Shown here one piece after another: positions 8,087 to 16,412 of a DNA stretch of 46,360 bases. The stretch comes from Alphaproteobacteria bacterium. Lineage in GTDB: Bacteria > Pseudomonadota > Alphaproteobacteria > JAJFFI01. Below the pieces are notes generated by a model, which saw only the letters and a program-made list of their open reading frames with translations, did no database searches and was not told the DNA's origin. The stretch spans positions 1-46,360 of the forward strand of contig JASJBI010000005.1 of the NCBI GenBank assembly GCA_030066595.1. Direction: 5' to 3'. The position numbers and the translations under genes were made by a program. The first letter of the stretch is position 1. Each line of letters begins with the position of its first letter.

Positions 8087-9331
8087 GTGGAGTTTCTGGC
8101 GGTTCTTCTGATCCTGTTGATCGCAACGCGGTTCTGCGGGGAGATCGCCACGCGGCTCGGCCAGCCGGTGATGGTCGGCGAACTCCTGGCGGGCGTCGCT
8201 ATCGGTGCCCTGGCCCAGCAATTCACCGCCGCCGTTCCGGCCCTTCTTATCGGCGCGCACGACAATTCCCTGCGCCACGTGATCGACCTGGCGATCTGTT
8301 TTCTCATGCTGTTGGCGGGGATCGAGATGCGGCCCCGCGAGATCGCCGACGCGTCCGGCACGTCGTTGGCGGTGGCGCTGGGGGGCGTGGCCGTGCCGAT
8401 GGCTCTGGGTGTGGCGCTGGGCTGGCTCTCCCTGCCGGAATCCCCGGTCAAGCTTGTCCAGTGCCTGTTTCTCGGCACGGCGCTGTCGATCACCGCCGTA
8501 CCGGTGGCGATCAAGATTCTGATGGATCTGGGCGCGCTGCACACACGGACGGGCGAAGTGATCGTGTCCGCCGCGATTTTCGACGACATCTTCGGGCTCG
8601 CCCTCTTGGCCACACTGACCGCCTTCATGCGGACGGGGGAACTGCCGGGCGTCGACGGTCTGGTGTTGTTGGGCGCCAATGTGTTGCTGTTCTTCGCGGT
8701 GGTCACGGTCATGGGCCTCTATGTGTTCCCCTGGGCCGGGCGGGTCTCGAAGCGGCTGCAGGAGCCGGAGGGCGCACTCGGTCTGCTGCTCATCGCAGCG
8801 CTGTCCTATGCGGTGTTGGCCGAACTCCTCGGCATGCATTTCATTCTCGGCGCATTCGCCGCGGGCCTGTTCTTTGGCCGCCATACCGTGGACCCGGACA
8901 CCTATGACAGTGTTCGCCTAAAGGTATCCGGTATCACCAGCGGCTTCATGGCGCCGATCTTCTTCGCCTCGATCGGCCTCAGGGTCGATCTCAGCGCGGC
9001 CATCCACGTGCCTGTCTTTACGGCCGTGTTGATCGGCGCGGCCATGCTCGGCAAGCTGGTCGGCGCGGGACTGCCGGCCTTCTGGTGCGGCCTCAAGCCG
9101 CGCGAGGCGGCCTGCGTCGGCGCCGGCATGAGCGTGCGTGGCGCCGTGGAGTTGATCGTCGCCGACGTGGCGCTCGAGGCCGGGCTGTTTGCCTTGCCCG
9201 ACCCGCCGCCGCCCGTGGTGGCCCATCTGTTTTCCGCCGTGGTGCTGATGGCCATGGTGACCACCATCGTCGCGCCGATGTTCCTGCGTTGGGGGATGCG
9301 CGGCGTCGCGCGTTCGCCGCAAGGGCCATGA
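8087..9331 (+). CDS. CPA2-family cation:proton antiporter
   Basis: A 414-residue membrane protein with about 12 helices and no soluble regulatory tail. Family signs are GQPVMVGELLAGVAIG near the N-terminus, LMLLAGIEM (about 80), and FDDIFGLALLA at about 165, which carries the paired Asp of the ion-binding site in Kef/NapA-like antiporters. HFILGAFAAGLFFG and APIFFASIGLRVDL are further CPA2 hallmarks. It should exchange Na+ or K+ for H+ across the inner membrane; the absence of a RCK/TrkA-N domain separates it from KefB/C. The GTG start at 8087 is preceded by GGGAGG. It follows the ClC gene on the same strand and is convergent with the AsmA-like gene, with only 7 bases between the stops. Confidence 0.9.
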   Translation: MEFLAVLLILLIATRFCGEIATRLGQPVMVGELLAGVAIGALAQQFTAAVPALLIGAHDNSLRHVIDLAICFLMLLAGIEMRPREIADASGTSLAVALGGVAVPMALGVALGWLSLPESPVKLVQCLFLGTALSITAVPVAIKILMDLGALHTRTGEVIVSAAIFDDIFGLALLATLTAFMRTGELPGVDGLVLLGANVLLFFAVVTVMGLYVFPWAGRVSKRLQEPEGALGLLLIAALSYAVLAELLGMHFILGAFAAGLFFGRHTVDPDTYDSVRLKVSGITSGFMAPIFFASIGLRVDLSAAIHVPVFTAVLIGAAMLGKLVGAGLPAFWCGLKPREAACVGAGMSVRGAVELIVADVALEAGLFALPDPPPPVVAHLFSAVVLMAMVTTIVAPMFLRWGMRGVARSPQGP

Positions 9332-9338
9332 AGGTGCT

Positions 9339-12300
9339 CTAGCCCCCGGACGGCCGCACGGCTGCCGGTTGCTTGAGCAACCAGTCCTGCAGATCCTTGA
9401 AGTCGATATTGACCCGGGCGCTGCCGATCGGTCCCTTGACCTTGGCGAGCAGGGGCGGCGCGTCGGCTGCGGCGGCGAAGCGCAGGCGGAGTTCGGCCTC
9501 GACTTCACGGCGCAACAGATCGTGCGTTCCGGTGATTTCGCCGATCGCGCCGTCGACCACCGCGCGCAGGGTCTTGATGCGCAGCATGCCCTTCTCAAGC
9601 CGAAAGTCGCCACCCAAGGATGTCAGCGCCGTCGCGCCCGATGCGCTCTCGGCCAGGATGCCGACCAGCCCGCCGGCTTTGTCCCGGGCGCCAATGCGCC
9701 GGTTTGCCCGGGCCAGGTCGATTCCCAGGACGCGGCCGCCCTCGGCCCAGACGCGGCCTTTGCCGGAGAGGTCGGCCAACAGCTGGCGCGGGCTGCCCCC
9801 ATTGCCGGACAGGGCGATCTTGAAGCCGAGTTTGCCCCCCTCGAGCGCCACCAGCTCGGCGATCGGCAGCACGCTTGCCGCATCTGCACCATCCAGGGTC
9901 GCGTTCATGGTGACCGCAATCTGGCGAGACTCGGCGTCGGAGAGCTTGGCCGAAAGCGCGAACGCGCCGCCATGCAGTTGCCCGGTCAAGCTCGGGACCT
10001 CCAACACGCCAGGCTGGCTCTCAAGCTTGAGCTCCGCTTTGTCGAGATGCTGCTGCAGATAGATCATGCGATCGGCCCGCAGCGTAATCGCGCTTGGCGG
10101 CAGACGCAGAACAGCGAGATTGAATTGGGACTCCGACCAAGCCGTCGCGTCGGTCGGCATTCCTCCCGGTCGCCGTGCGGAGGCCTCCCGGCGCGGTGAC
10201 GCGCGGCTCGCTGTTGGTCCGGCCAGGGCTGCGCTCAGCAGATCCAAATCGACCTCGTCGGCCGTCATTTCGGCGGTGAACACCGCGTCCTTGTCCCCTG
10301 GGCGATAGGCGGCCGTGCCGGCCAGCGTCGTCGACACCGCGCCGAGCGTGAGCTTGGCCTGCAACGTCCACTGCTGGCCGCCGGCTGCGCGTGACAGCTT
10401 CCCGGAGAGGCTGAGCGGGCCGTCGGTGCGCGGCTCCCTGGGCAAGGTGACCCCCAACAGGGCCAGAAGCCCCGCCGGCTGCGCCACATCCGCTTCGAGC
10501 CGCGCACCGAGCGCCCGGCTGGCATCGATATCTCCCAGGCGACCCGTGATCCGCACGTCGGATCCGGCCACGTCGTCGGCCCGTAGCCCGCGGATCACAA
10601 CGGCTCCCTTGTCGAGACCGGCATCCAGAACAACGTCGCGGATCTCCTGTCCGAGATAGACCAAGCTGCCGAGGCGCGCCTTGAGGTCGACGTCGAAGGC
10701 GCGAAAGTCGGCCAGCCGCGACAGGAAGAGAGCCGGTCTTTCCGCAGGTCCCTGGCCCGCTTCGCCATCAGATGCCCGCTGGCCCTGGCGCACTGGCGCC
10801 GCCGCAGGTCGCGGCATGTACGCATCCAGATCCAGGCGGTCGCCGTCCACCGACAGGGACAGCACCGGGCGCGGACCCGGGGTGATCTCGAGCCAGCCGG
10901 ACAGGCTGATCAGATCCAGGTCCGTGGTGAACTGTGACAGCCGGATGATGTCGGGTTCGGCATAGAGCTTGCCGGCGATCGACCAGCGGCGCAGACGGTC
11001 AGTGGGAATTCGTGACACATCGACCGACAGCCAGTCGAGCAGCCCACGCAGATTGTCGGAACTGACCTCCGCGGATCCGTCGAACCGCGGCGCGCCGCCC
11101 AGGTGATCCACGAACCCGATCAGCGTCACCTGCGTGCCGCCGGGCAGTCGTGCCGAAGCCTCGTTGACGACGATCTCGCCGTCGACAAGCCGCAAGTCGG
11201 CCTTGAGGTCGCGGATCACACTCCGGTTCAGCACCACCGCCTGGAGGGCGACGTCCAAAGCTCCTTCGATGTCGGTCGGGAGCGCGAACGCCAAAGCTGT
11301 CGAACCGTCGGTGATATCGGCCGGGGTCTGTTCTGGCGGGGACGCCGGCTGGTCCGGCTGAGACGCCCTGCGGGCAGACCGCCAGCGGTCAAGGTCGATG
11401 CGTTGAAGGATCAGATCGGCGGAGATCTCGTCGGGTCGATCGCCCGTGCGAAAGCGATAAACCAAAGAGCCGGTTGCCCGGTTGTTCTCGCTGTCGAGCT
11501 GGAATTCGGACAAGCCCACGCTGTCGGCTGCGGCCAGGAATTCTCCCTCGAGCGTAAAGCGTCCGTCGAATGCAGCATCCAGCAGCGTCCGATGGGGACC
11601 GCTCCCCAAGGCCTCGACCAGCGGGCCGGCCTTGGCCCCTTCGAGCCGCAGGCGTCCGCTGAATGTGGAACGCTCTTCGCCGGCGATATCGCCCTTCAGT
11701 TCCGCCTTGATCCCAAGCGACGGCACCGTGCCGAAGCCGTTCAGATGCAACCGGTCTTGCTGATTTCGGCCGAGCCGGAAGTCGAGCTGGATCGGCACCG
11801 CACCCGCCAGAGCCGTTCCGCGCCCGCGGAACGGTCCCGCCAGCGTCTCGGCCTTGATGGTGGCGTCGATGCTCTCAAGGATGTGCGGCGTGCCGCCGGC
11901 CCGCTGGACAGTGACTCGACCGCTCTTGATGGCTATCTGGTCAAGCCGGACCCTGGGCCCTGTCGCCCGGCCGGCGCTGTCGCCCGCGGCCTGCCCCTGT
12001 GCCGGGGTCTGCGCGGGGCCCCTGCCCGGAGGAGCCGACCAATTCAGCCGGCCATCCGGCAGCATCATGAAAACCAGATCCGGCTCAATCACCGAAATCG
12101 AGCGGGTTTCGATGGTGCCGCCGAACAATGGCAGTAGGGCAAGGTCGAATCGGACGGATTTGATGCGTGCCAGGTCGGGCCCCTCGGTTCCGGGCGCCGC
12201 TGGCATCCGCACATCGCGGACCTCCAGCGACGGCGTCGGGACCAGGGCGACCGACACGTCGCCCGCAATCAGCACCGGGTGGCCGGTCGCGCGCTGAAGC

Positions 12301-12413
12301 AGAACGGCTATATCCGGCTTGTGCCGGCTCCAATCCAGGAAGCCGGGCGCGACCAGTGCCGCCGCTACGATCAGCGCAACGAGCGCGGCGAACCCATAAA
12401 GATATCTGATCAA
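9339..12413 (-). CDS. AsmA-like envelope protein
   Basis: A 1,024-residue protein with one N-terminal membrane anchor (IRYLYGFAALVALIVAAALV) followed by a long periplasmic region rich in beta-strand repeats. The start is AsmA-like: a short segment after the anchor reads GHPVLIAGDVSVALVPTPSL, and then an IEPDLVFMMLPDGRLNW block appears, a stretch shared by AsmA proteins. The C-terminal third holds the AsmA-2 type region (GGRVLGIDLARANRRIGARD, then LRIKTLRAVVDGAIGEITG). Relatives belong to the bridge-like repeating-beta-groove group linked to phospholipid transport to the outer membrane. The start is TTG at 12413, after GAGGCGGGA. An Ala/Pro/Gln-rich linker lies near 130-145. It is divergent from the sodium channel gene with 166 bases between starts. 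Confidence 0.88.
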   Translation of the reverse strand: MIRYLYGFAALVALIVAAALVAPGFLDWSRHKPDIAVLLQRATGHPVLIAGDVSVALVPTPSLEVRDVRMPAAPGTEGPDLARIKSVRFDLALLPLFGGTIETRSISVIEPDLVFMMLPDGRLNWSAPPGRGPAQTPAQGQAAGDSAGRATGPRVRLDQIAIKSGRVTVQRAGGTPHILESIDATIKAETLAGPFRGRGTALAGAVPIQLDFRLGRNQQDRLHLNGFGTVPSLGIKAELKGDIAGEERSTFSGRLRLEGAKAGPLVEALGSGPHRTLLDAAFDGRFTLEGEFLAAADSVGLSEFQLDSENNRATGSLVYRFRTGDRPDEISADLILQRIDLDRWRSARRASQPDQPASPPEQTPADITDGSTALAFALPTDIEGALDVALQAVVLNRSVIRDLKADLRLVDGEIVVNEASARLPGGTQVTLIGFVDHLGGAPRFDGSAEVSSDNLRGLLDWLSVDVSRIPTDRLRRWSIAGKLYAEPDIIRLSQFTTDLDLISLSGWLEITPGPRPVLSLSVDGDRLDLDAYMPRPAAAPVRQGQRASDGEAGQGPAERPALFLSRLADFRAFDVDLKARLGSLVYLGQEIRDVVLDAGLDKGAVVIRGLRADDVAGSDVRITGRLGDIDASRALGARLEADVAQPAGLLALLGVTLPREPRTDGPLSLSGKLSRAAGGQQWTLQAKLTLGAVSTTLAGTAAYRPGDKDAVFTAEMTADEVDLDLLSAALAGPTASRASPRREASARRPGGMPTDATAWSESQFNLAVLRLPPSAITLRADRMIYLQQHLDKAELKLESQPGVLEVPSLTGQLHGGAFALSAKLSDAESRQIAVTMNATLDGADAASVLPIAELVALEGGKLGFKIALSGNGGSPRQLLADLSGKGRVWAEGGRVLGIDLARANRRIGARDKAGGLVGILAESASGATALTSLGGDFRLEKGMLRIKTLRAVVDGAIGEITGTHDLLRREVEAELRLRFAAAADAPPLLAKVKGPIGSARVNIDFKDLQDWLLKQPAAVRPSGG

Positions 12414-12579
12414 TCCCGCCTCAGGGAATGTTGCCGTCAGCTGCTAAGGTTGGCCCACGACAAGCGTAAGGGAGCGGGGGACGGCGATCAATGCTGGCCA
12501 AACCGCATCGCCGGCAATTGTCTCTCGCGACGGCCGGCCCTACATAGCTTGCGATTCGAACAAGGCATGGGGGAAAGCT

Positions 12580-13437
12580 ATGGAGCAATCGGTCGGTGGA
12601 CTGGCCGCCCTACGGATGGCCGTGGGAAGTGCCATAGAGTCCCCTCTGGCGCAGCGCGCGATCACTGCGCTGATCGTGCTCAACGCGATCACGCTGGGCC
12701 TCGAAACCTCGCCCGCCGTGATGGATCGCTTGGGGCCTGTTCTCACGGTCCTGGATCGCGCCATCCTGTCGGTCTTCGTGGCGGAGCTCGCGATCAAGAT
12801 CTTCGCCCAGGGTCTGGGATTCTTCCGCCGGCCGTGGAACCTGTTCGACTTCATCGTGGTCGGGATCGCCCTGATTCCGTCGAGCGGTCCCCTGTCCGTG
12901 CTGCGGGCGCTGCGCATCATGCGCGCGCTGCGCCTGATCTCCGTCGTACCCGCGATGCGCCGGGTCGTACAAGCGCTGCTGGCGGCGATTCCCGGCGTGT
13001 CCTCGGTGCTCGCCCTGATGCTCCTGGTGTTCTACGTCTATTCCGTGATCGCGACCAAGCTCTACGGCGCCGCATTCCCCAACTGGTTCGGCAGCATCGG
13101 CGAGTCCATGTACTCCCTGTTCCAAATCATGACGCTGGAAAGCTGGTCGATGGGTATCGTCCGCCCGGTCATGGAGGAGTTCCCCTACGCCTGGGTACTG
13201 TTCGTGTCCTTCATCTTGATGACGAGCTTCGCCGTCTTGAACCTGTTCATTGCGGTGATCGTCAATGCCATGCAGGAACAGCATGCGGCGGAAGCCGCGG
13301 AAACCCGACAGGAGATCGAACAGGCGGCACACCGGGAAACCGAAAGCCTGCGCTTGGAGATCGCCGCGCTCCGGCAGGATATCGGTGACCTCCGGGGCGT
13401 GCTTGTCGGCGATGGCGTCGGGAGGCCGCAGCGTTAG
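12580..13437 (+). CDS. Bacterial voltage-gated sodium channel (NavBac type)
   Basis: A 285-residue single-repeat six-helix channel subunit that should form a tetramer in the inner membrane. S4 is LRALRIMRALRLISVV, with four Arg at every third position as gating charges. The pore filter is TLESWSM at 185-191, identical to the NavAb filter, where the Glu ring gives sodium selectivity. S6 (FILMTSFAVLNLFIAVIVNAM) is followed by a polar helix with heptad spacing (about 235-275), the C-terminal coiled coil that clamps the tetramer in this family. The ATG at 12580 has GGGGGAAAG upstream. Known relatives act in motility, chemotaxis and pH responses of alkaliphiles and marine bacteria. Neighbours do not reveal a partner. 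Confidence 0.95.
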   Translation: MEQSVGGLAALRMAVGSAIESPLAQRAITALIVLNAITLGLETSPAVMDRLGPVLTVLDRAILSVFVAELAIKIFAQGLGFFRRPWNLFDFIVVGIALIPSSGPLSVLRALRIMRALRLISVVPAMRRVVQALLAAIPGVSSVLALMLLVFYVYSVIATKLYGAAFPNWFGSIGESMYSLFQIMTLESWSMGIVRPVMEEFPYAWVLFVSFILMTSFAVLNLFIAVIVNAMQEQHAAEAAETRQEIEQAAHRETESLRLEIAALRQDIGDLRGVLVGDGVGRPQR

Positions 13438-13448
13438 GCTCTCCCCGG

Positions 13449-14399
13449 TCAGATTTGGAACTCGGCCCACAGCGGACGGTGGTCGGACAAGTAGTAGCGC
13501 GCGTAGGCGATGAAGTCGGCCTTGCTGCGCTGGGGATCGTTCCACAGGGCCGAGAAGACCACTGCGTCGAAGTCGAACACCCCGCCGTCGACATAGTCCG
13601 CCTGGGTGTTGCCCGGGAAGAAGGCGATCTGGTCGTAGTGGTTGTCGGACGCGATCGCCGATCCGACCTGGCTGGTGTGCGCCGGCAGGTGCAGACCGCG
13701 CTTGGTCAAGGCTTCGTATACGCCGTCTCCGGGCACAGCCTTGGGCAAATTGAAGTCTCCGAGCACGATGATGTCGTCCACATAGCGTTGGCCGCTCTTG
13801 CGGCGCAGGTCCGCCCACCGTGCCACCGCGTAGGTCTCGAGACGGCGGCGGTTCTTGTCACGCGTGCTGTCCGAGCCGAAATAGAGGTGCACGTTTACCA
13901 GCAGGAACCGAAATCCGCCCGCTTGGAATGCGGCGAGATAGGGATTGCGGTCGAAGCCGCGGTACTTCTGTTCGATCCCCGGCAGCGTGATGTAGCGGTG
14001 GGACGCGGGCGGGACGGCGACCTCGCCGACCTTCTCCAGCAGCGTCACCTTGCTGGAATCGTAGACGAACGCCATCCGCTCGTTGTTGCCCGCGCGGTCC
14101 GAAAACAGCGTGCGGTAGGAGGGCGGCAGCTTGGCCAGCACGCTCTTCAGGCCCGTCACGTTATCGCCAACCTCTTGCAACGCAGCCAGGTCGAACCAAC
14201 CAAGCATCTCGGCGATCAGGGCATGATCGGAGTCCCGTCTTTCCTGGACGCCGAAATTGGCGATGTTCCAGGTCGCCACCAGAAGCCGGTTGGTCTGCTT
14301 GTTGGGGATGCCGCGGGCGGTGCGGTGGCTCTGCAGAGCACTGATCTCCTGCGCCGTCACGTAGGAGAACGAAAAGCCGGGTTTGGCGAATGCAACCAC
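13449..14399 (-). CDS. Endonuclease/exonuclease/phosphatase (EEP) fold protein
   Basis: A 316-residue protein with all EEP-superfamily motifs in order: ATWNIANF (about 43-50), LAALQEVGD with the metal-binding Glu, LVNVHLYFGSD, the catalytic IIVLGDFNLPK, and the C-terminal YYLSDHRPLWAEF containing the SDH triad. The fold covers DNases I, AP endonucleases, sphingomyelinases and lipid phosphatases, all Mg-dependent phosphodiesterases or phosphatases. No signal peptide is convincing, so a cytosolic nuclease- or phosphatase-like role is likely; the substrate is not predictable. The start is GTG at 14399 with AAAGG seven bases before it. Its 3-prime end faces the sodium channel gene with an 11-base gap. 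Confidence 0.85.
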   Translation of the reverse strand: MVAFAKPGFSFSYVTAQEISALQSHRTARGIPNKQTNRLLVATWNIANFGVQERRDSDHALIAEMLGWFDLAALQEVGDNVTGLKSVLAKLPPSYRTLFSDRAGNNERMAFVYDSSKVTLLEKVGEVAVPPASHRYITLPGIEQKYRGFDRNPYLAAFQAGGFRFLLVNVHLYFGSDSTRDKNRRRLETYAVARWADLRRKSGQRYVDDIIVLGDFNLPKAVPGDGVYEALTKRGLHLPAHTSQVGSAIASDNHYDQIAFFPGNTQADYVDGGVFDFDAVVFSALWNDPQRSKADFIAYARYYLSDHRPLWAEFQI

Positions 14400-14484
14400 T
14401 GGACGGCCTTTGCAATACGACCAGAAATCGTATCAAAGGCAGTTTATGTTACATTTCCGTGTGGGTGCGAGAGAAATCTGCCGC

Positions 14485-15885
14485 CTAAACCCGTACGATC
14501 TTGCCCGGGTTCATGATGTTGTCCGGGTCGATCGCCTTCTTGATCGTGCGCATGACCGAGACGGCCTCGCCGAGCTCGGAAATCAGGAAGTCCATCTTGC
14601 CGTAGCCGATACCGTGCTCGCCGGTGCAGGTGCCGTCCATGGCCAGCGCCCGCATCACCATGCGCTCGTTGAGCGCCTGGGCGCGCGCGTTCTCGTCCGG
14701 GTCGTTCGGATCGGTGAGGAAGACGAGATGGAAGTTGCCGTCGCCGACATGGCCGACGATGGGGGCGATCAGGCCGCTCTCCTCGATGTCTCGCTTGGTT
14801 TCCGTGATGCACTCCGCCAGCCGCGAGATCGGCACGCACACGTCGGTGGCCCAGATCTCGGCCCCGGGGCGCAGCGCCTTGCAGGCATAGGCGGCGTCGT
14901 GGCGCGCCTGCCACAGCTTGTTGCGGTCCTCGGTGCGCGTCGCCCACTGGAAGTCACTGCCACCGAATCCCTCGACGATGGTGCCCACGGACTCGACCTG
15001 TTCCTGCACGCCCTGCTCGCTGCCGTGGAACTCCAGAAACAGCGTGGACGTGACGGGGAAGTCCAGCCCCGAGTATTTGTTGATCGCGTCCATCTGCACG
15101 TCGTCGGCCAGCTCGATCCGGGCGATGGGAATACCCGACTGGATCGTCAGGATCACCGCGTTGACGGCGCTTTCCAGATCCGGGAAGGAGCAGACCGCCG
15201 AAGAAATCGCCTCGGGGATGCCGTACAGCCGGAGCGTGATGTCGCAGATCACGCCGAGCGTGCCCTCCGAGCCCACGAACAACCGGGTCAGGTCATAGCC
15301 GGCAGAGGATTTGCGGGCCCGCTTGGAGGTCTTGATGATGCGGCCGTCCGGCAGCACCACCGTCAGGGCCAGGACGTTTTCCCGCATGGTTCCATAGCGT
15401 ACCGCGTTGGTGCCCGAGGCCCGGGTGGCGGTCATTCCGCCGAGCGAGGCGTCGGCGCCCGGATCGATCGGAAAGAACAGGCCCGTGTCGCGGAGATACT
15501 CGTTCAGCTGCTTGCGGGTCACGCCCGGCTGGACGGTGCAGTCCATGTCCTCGATGCTGACTTTCAGGACTTGGTCCATACCGGTGACGTCGATCGACAC
15601 GCCGCCGCGCAGCGCCGCGACATGTCCCTCCAGCGAGGTTCCGGTGCCGTAGGGGATGATCGGTGTCTTGTGGCGGGCGCAGATCTTGACGATCTCGCTG
15701 ACCTCTTCGGTGGACTCGGCGAAGGCCACGGCGTCCGGTGGGACTGCCTCATGGAAGGATTCGTCTTTGCCGTGTTGCTCGCGCACCGCGGCCGAGGTCG
15801 ACAGGCGGTCGCCGAGCAGCGTGCGGAGTTCTTCGATTGCGGCCGCGTTCGGACTTTCCGCGGCCTGAGCGGGTTGTGTCGCCAT
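14485..15885 (-). CDS. FAD-linked oxidase, D-lactate dehydrogenase/GlcD type
   Basis: A 466-residue flavoprotein with an N-terminal PCMH-type FAD domain and a C-terminal FAD-oxidase domain. Visible motifs are IIPYGTGTSLEGHVA and DPGADASLGGMTATRASGTNAVRYG (both FAD-contacting), SSAGYDLTRLFVGSEGTLGV, and at the C-terminus GHVGDGNFHLVF and GTCTGEHGIGYGK, where the HVGDGN and GEHG histidines are the family's metal/substrate ligands. This matches D-2-hydroxyacid (D-lactate, glycolate) dehydrogenases resembling animal LDHD, which pass electrons to the respiratory chain or cytochrome c. Start 15885 is chosen because AGGGAAG precedes that ATG and the earlier in-frame region (to 16023) is Arg-rich and non-conserved. 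The DUF4870 gene is divergent. Confidence 0.92.
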   Translation of the reverse strand: MATQPAQAAESPNAAAIEELRTLLGDRLSTSAAVREQHGKDESFHEAVPPDAVAFAESTEEVSEIVKICARHKTPIIPYGTGTSLEGHVAALRGGVSIDVTGMDQVLKVSIEDMDCTVQPGVTRKQLNEYLRDTGLFFPIDPGADASLGGMTATRASGTNAVRYGTMRENVLALTVVLPDGRIIKTSKRARKSSAGYDLTRLFVGSEGTLGVICDITLRLYGIPEAISSAVCSFPDLESAVNAVILTIQSGIPIARIELADDVQMDAINKYSGLDFPVTSTLFLEFHGSEQGVQEQVESVGTIVEGFGGSDFQWATRTEDRNKLWQARHDAAYACKALRPGAEIWATDVCVPISRLAECITETKRDIEESGLIAPIVGHVGDGNFHLVFLTDPNDPDENARAQALNERMVMRALAMDGTCTGEHGIGYGKMDFLISELGEAVSVMRTIKKAIDPDNIMNPGKIVRV

Positions 15886-15994
15886 GGTCTTCCCTATGCG
15901 TGTATACCTGGAACAAGGTATTGCGCGCTTGCGCCCGCGGCAAGGGGCGTCCGCCCGGTGCCGCGGTGGACGGGACCAAGACGAGAGGGCCATC

Positions 15995-16363
15995 GTGGCC
16001 GAGGACTTCGGATCCGCGCCCAAGTTCGGGCGGGTGGATGACCGCTTGCTGGCCCATGTCGCCTATGGGCTGTTCGCGCTGGTCATTGCCGTCCCCAACC
16101 CGTTCACGCCGCTGGCAGGCGTCGTCGTCGCCTATCTCAAGGTCGGCACGGCAGCCGATCCGCTCGGCAGTCATTTCCGCTGGCTGATTCGGACCTTCTG
16201 GCTCTGCCTCGCGGCGGCGGCGATCGCGCTGCTGTTGATGGTCACGGAGATCGGGCTTGCGCTGCTGCTGGCGGTGGCGGTCTGGTACGTCTATCGGATC
16301 GTGAAGGGCTGGCTGCGGCTCAACGACGGCCGGCCCATCGCGGACCCGACGGCGCTGTTCTGA
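15995..16363 (+). CDS. DUF4870-like small membrane protein
   Basis: A 122-residue protein with three to four hydrophobic segments (LLAHVAYGLFALVIAV; PLAGVVVAYLKVG; WLCLAAAAIALLLMV; LALLLAVAVWYVYRI), ending with IVKGWLRLNDGRPI. This pattern, a buried first helix pair followed by a short helix and a polar WxRxNxGxP-type tail, is that of DUF4870/Tic20-like bacterial membrane proteins, of unknown function. I chose GTG at 15995, preceded by GAGAGGG; an ATG at 15884 would overlap the divergent oxidase start and add Arg-rich sequence. Its 3-prime end faces the GGDEF-EAL gene with about 50 bases between. Confidence 0.75.
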   Translation: MAEDFGSAPKFGRVDDRLLAHVAYGLFALVIAVPNPFTPLAGVVVAYLKVGTAADPLGSHFRWLIRTFWLCLAAAAIALLLMVTEIGLALLLAVAVWYVYRIVKGWLRLNDGRPIADPTALF

Positions 16364-16412
16364 GGCGGGTCGGCCCTCGTGCACGAACGCCGGGCCGGGC
16401 GCGGCCGGTAGG

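Noticed and set aside
15884..15994. Longer start for the DUF4870-like gene
   Set aside because: The extra residues are Arg-rich, not membrane-like, and would begin inside the divergent oxidase start; the GTG at 15995 has a good ribosome site.
14383..16041. A 552-codon plus-strand frame
   Set aside because: Antisense to the D-lactate dehydrogenase-type flavoprotein, whose FAD motifs fix the coding strand.
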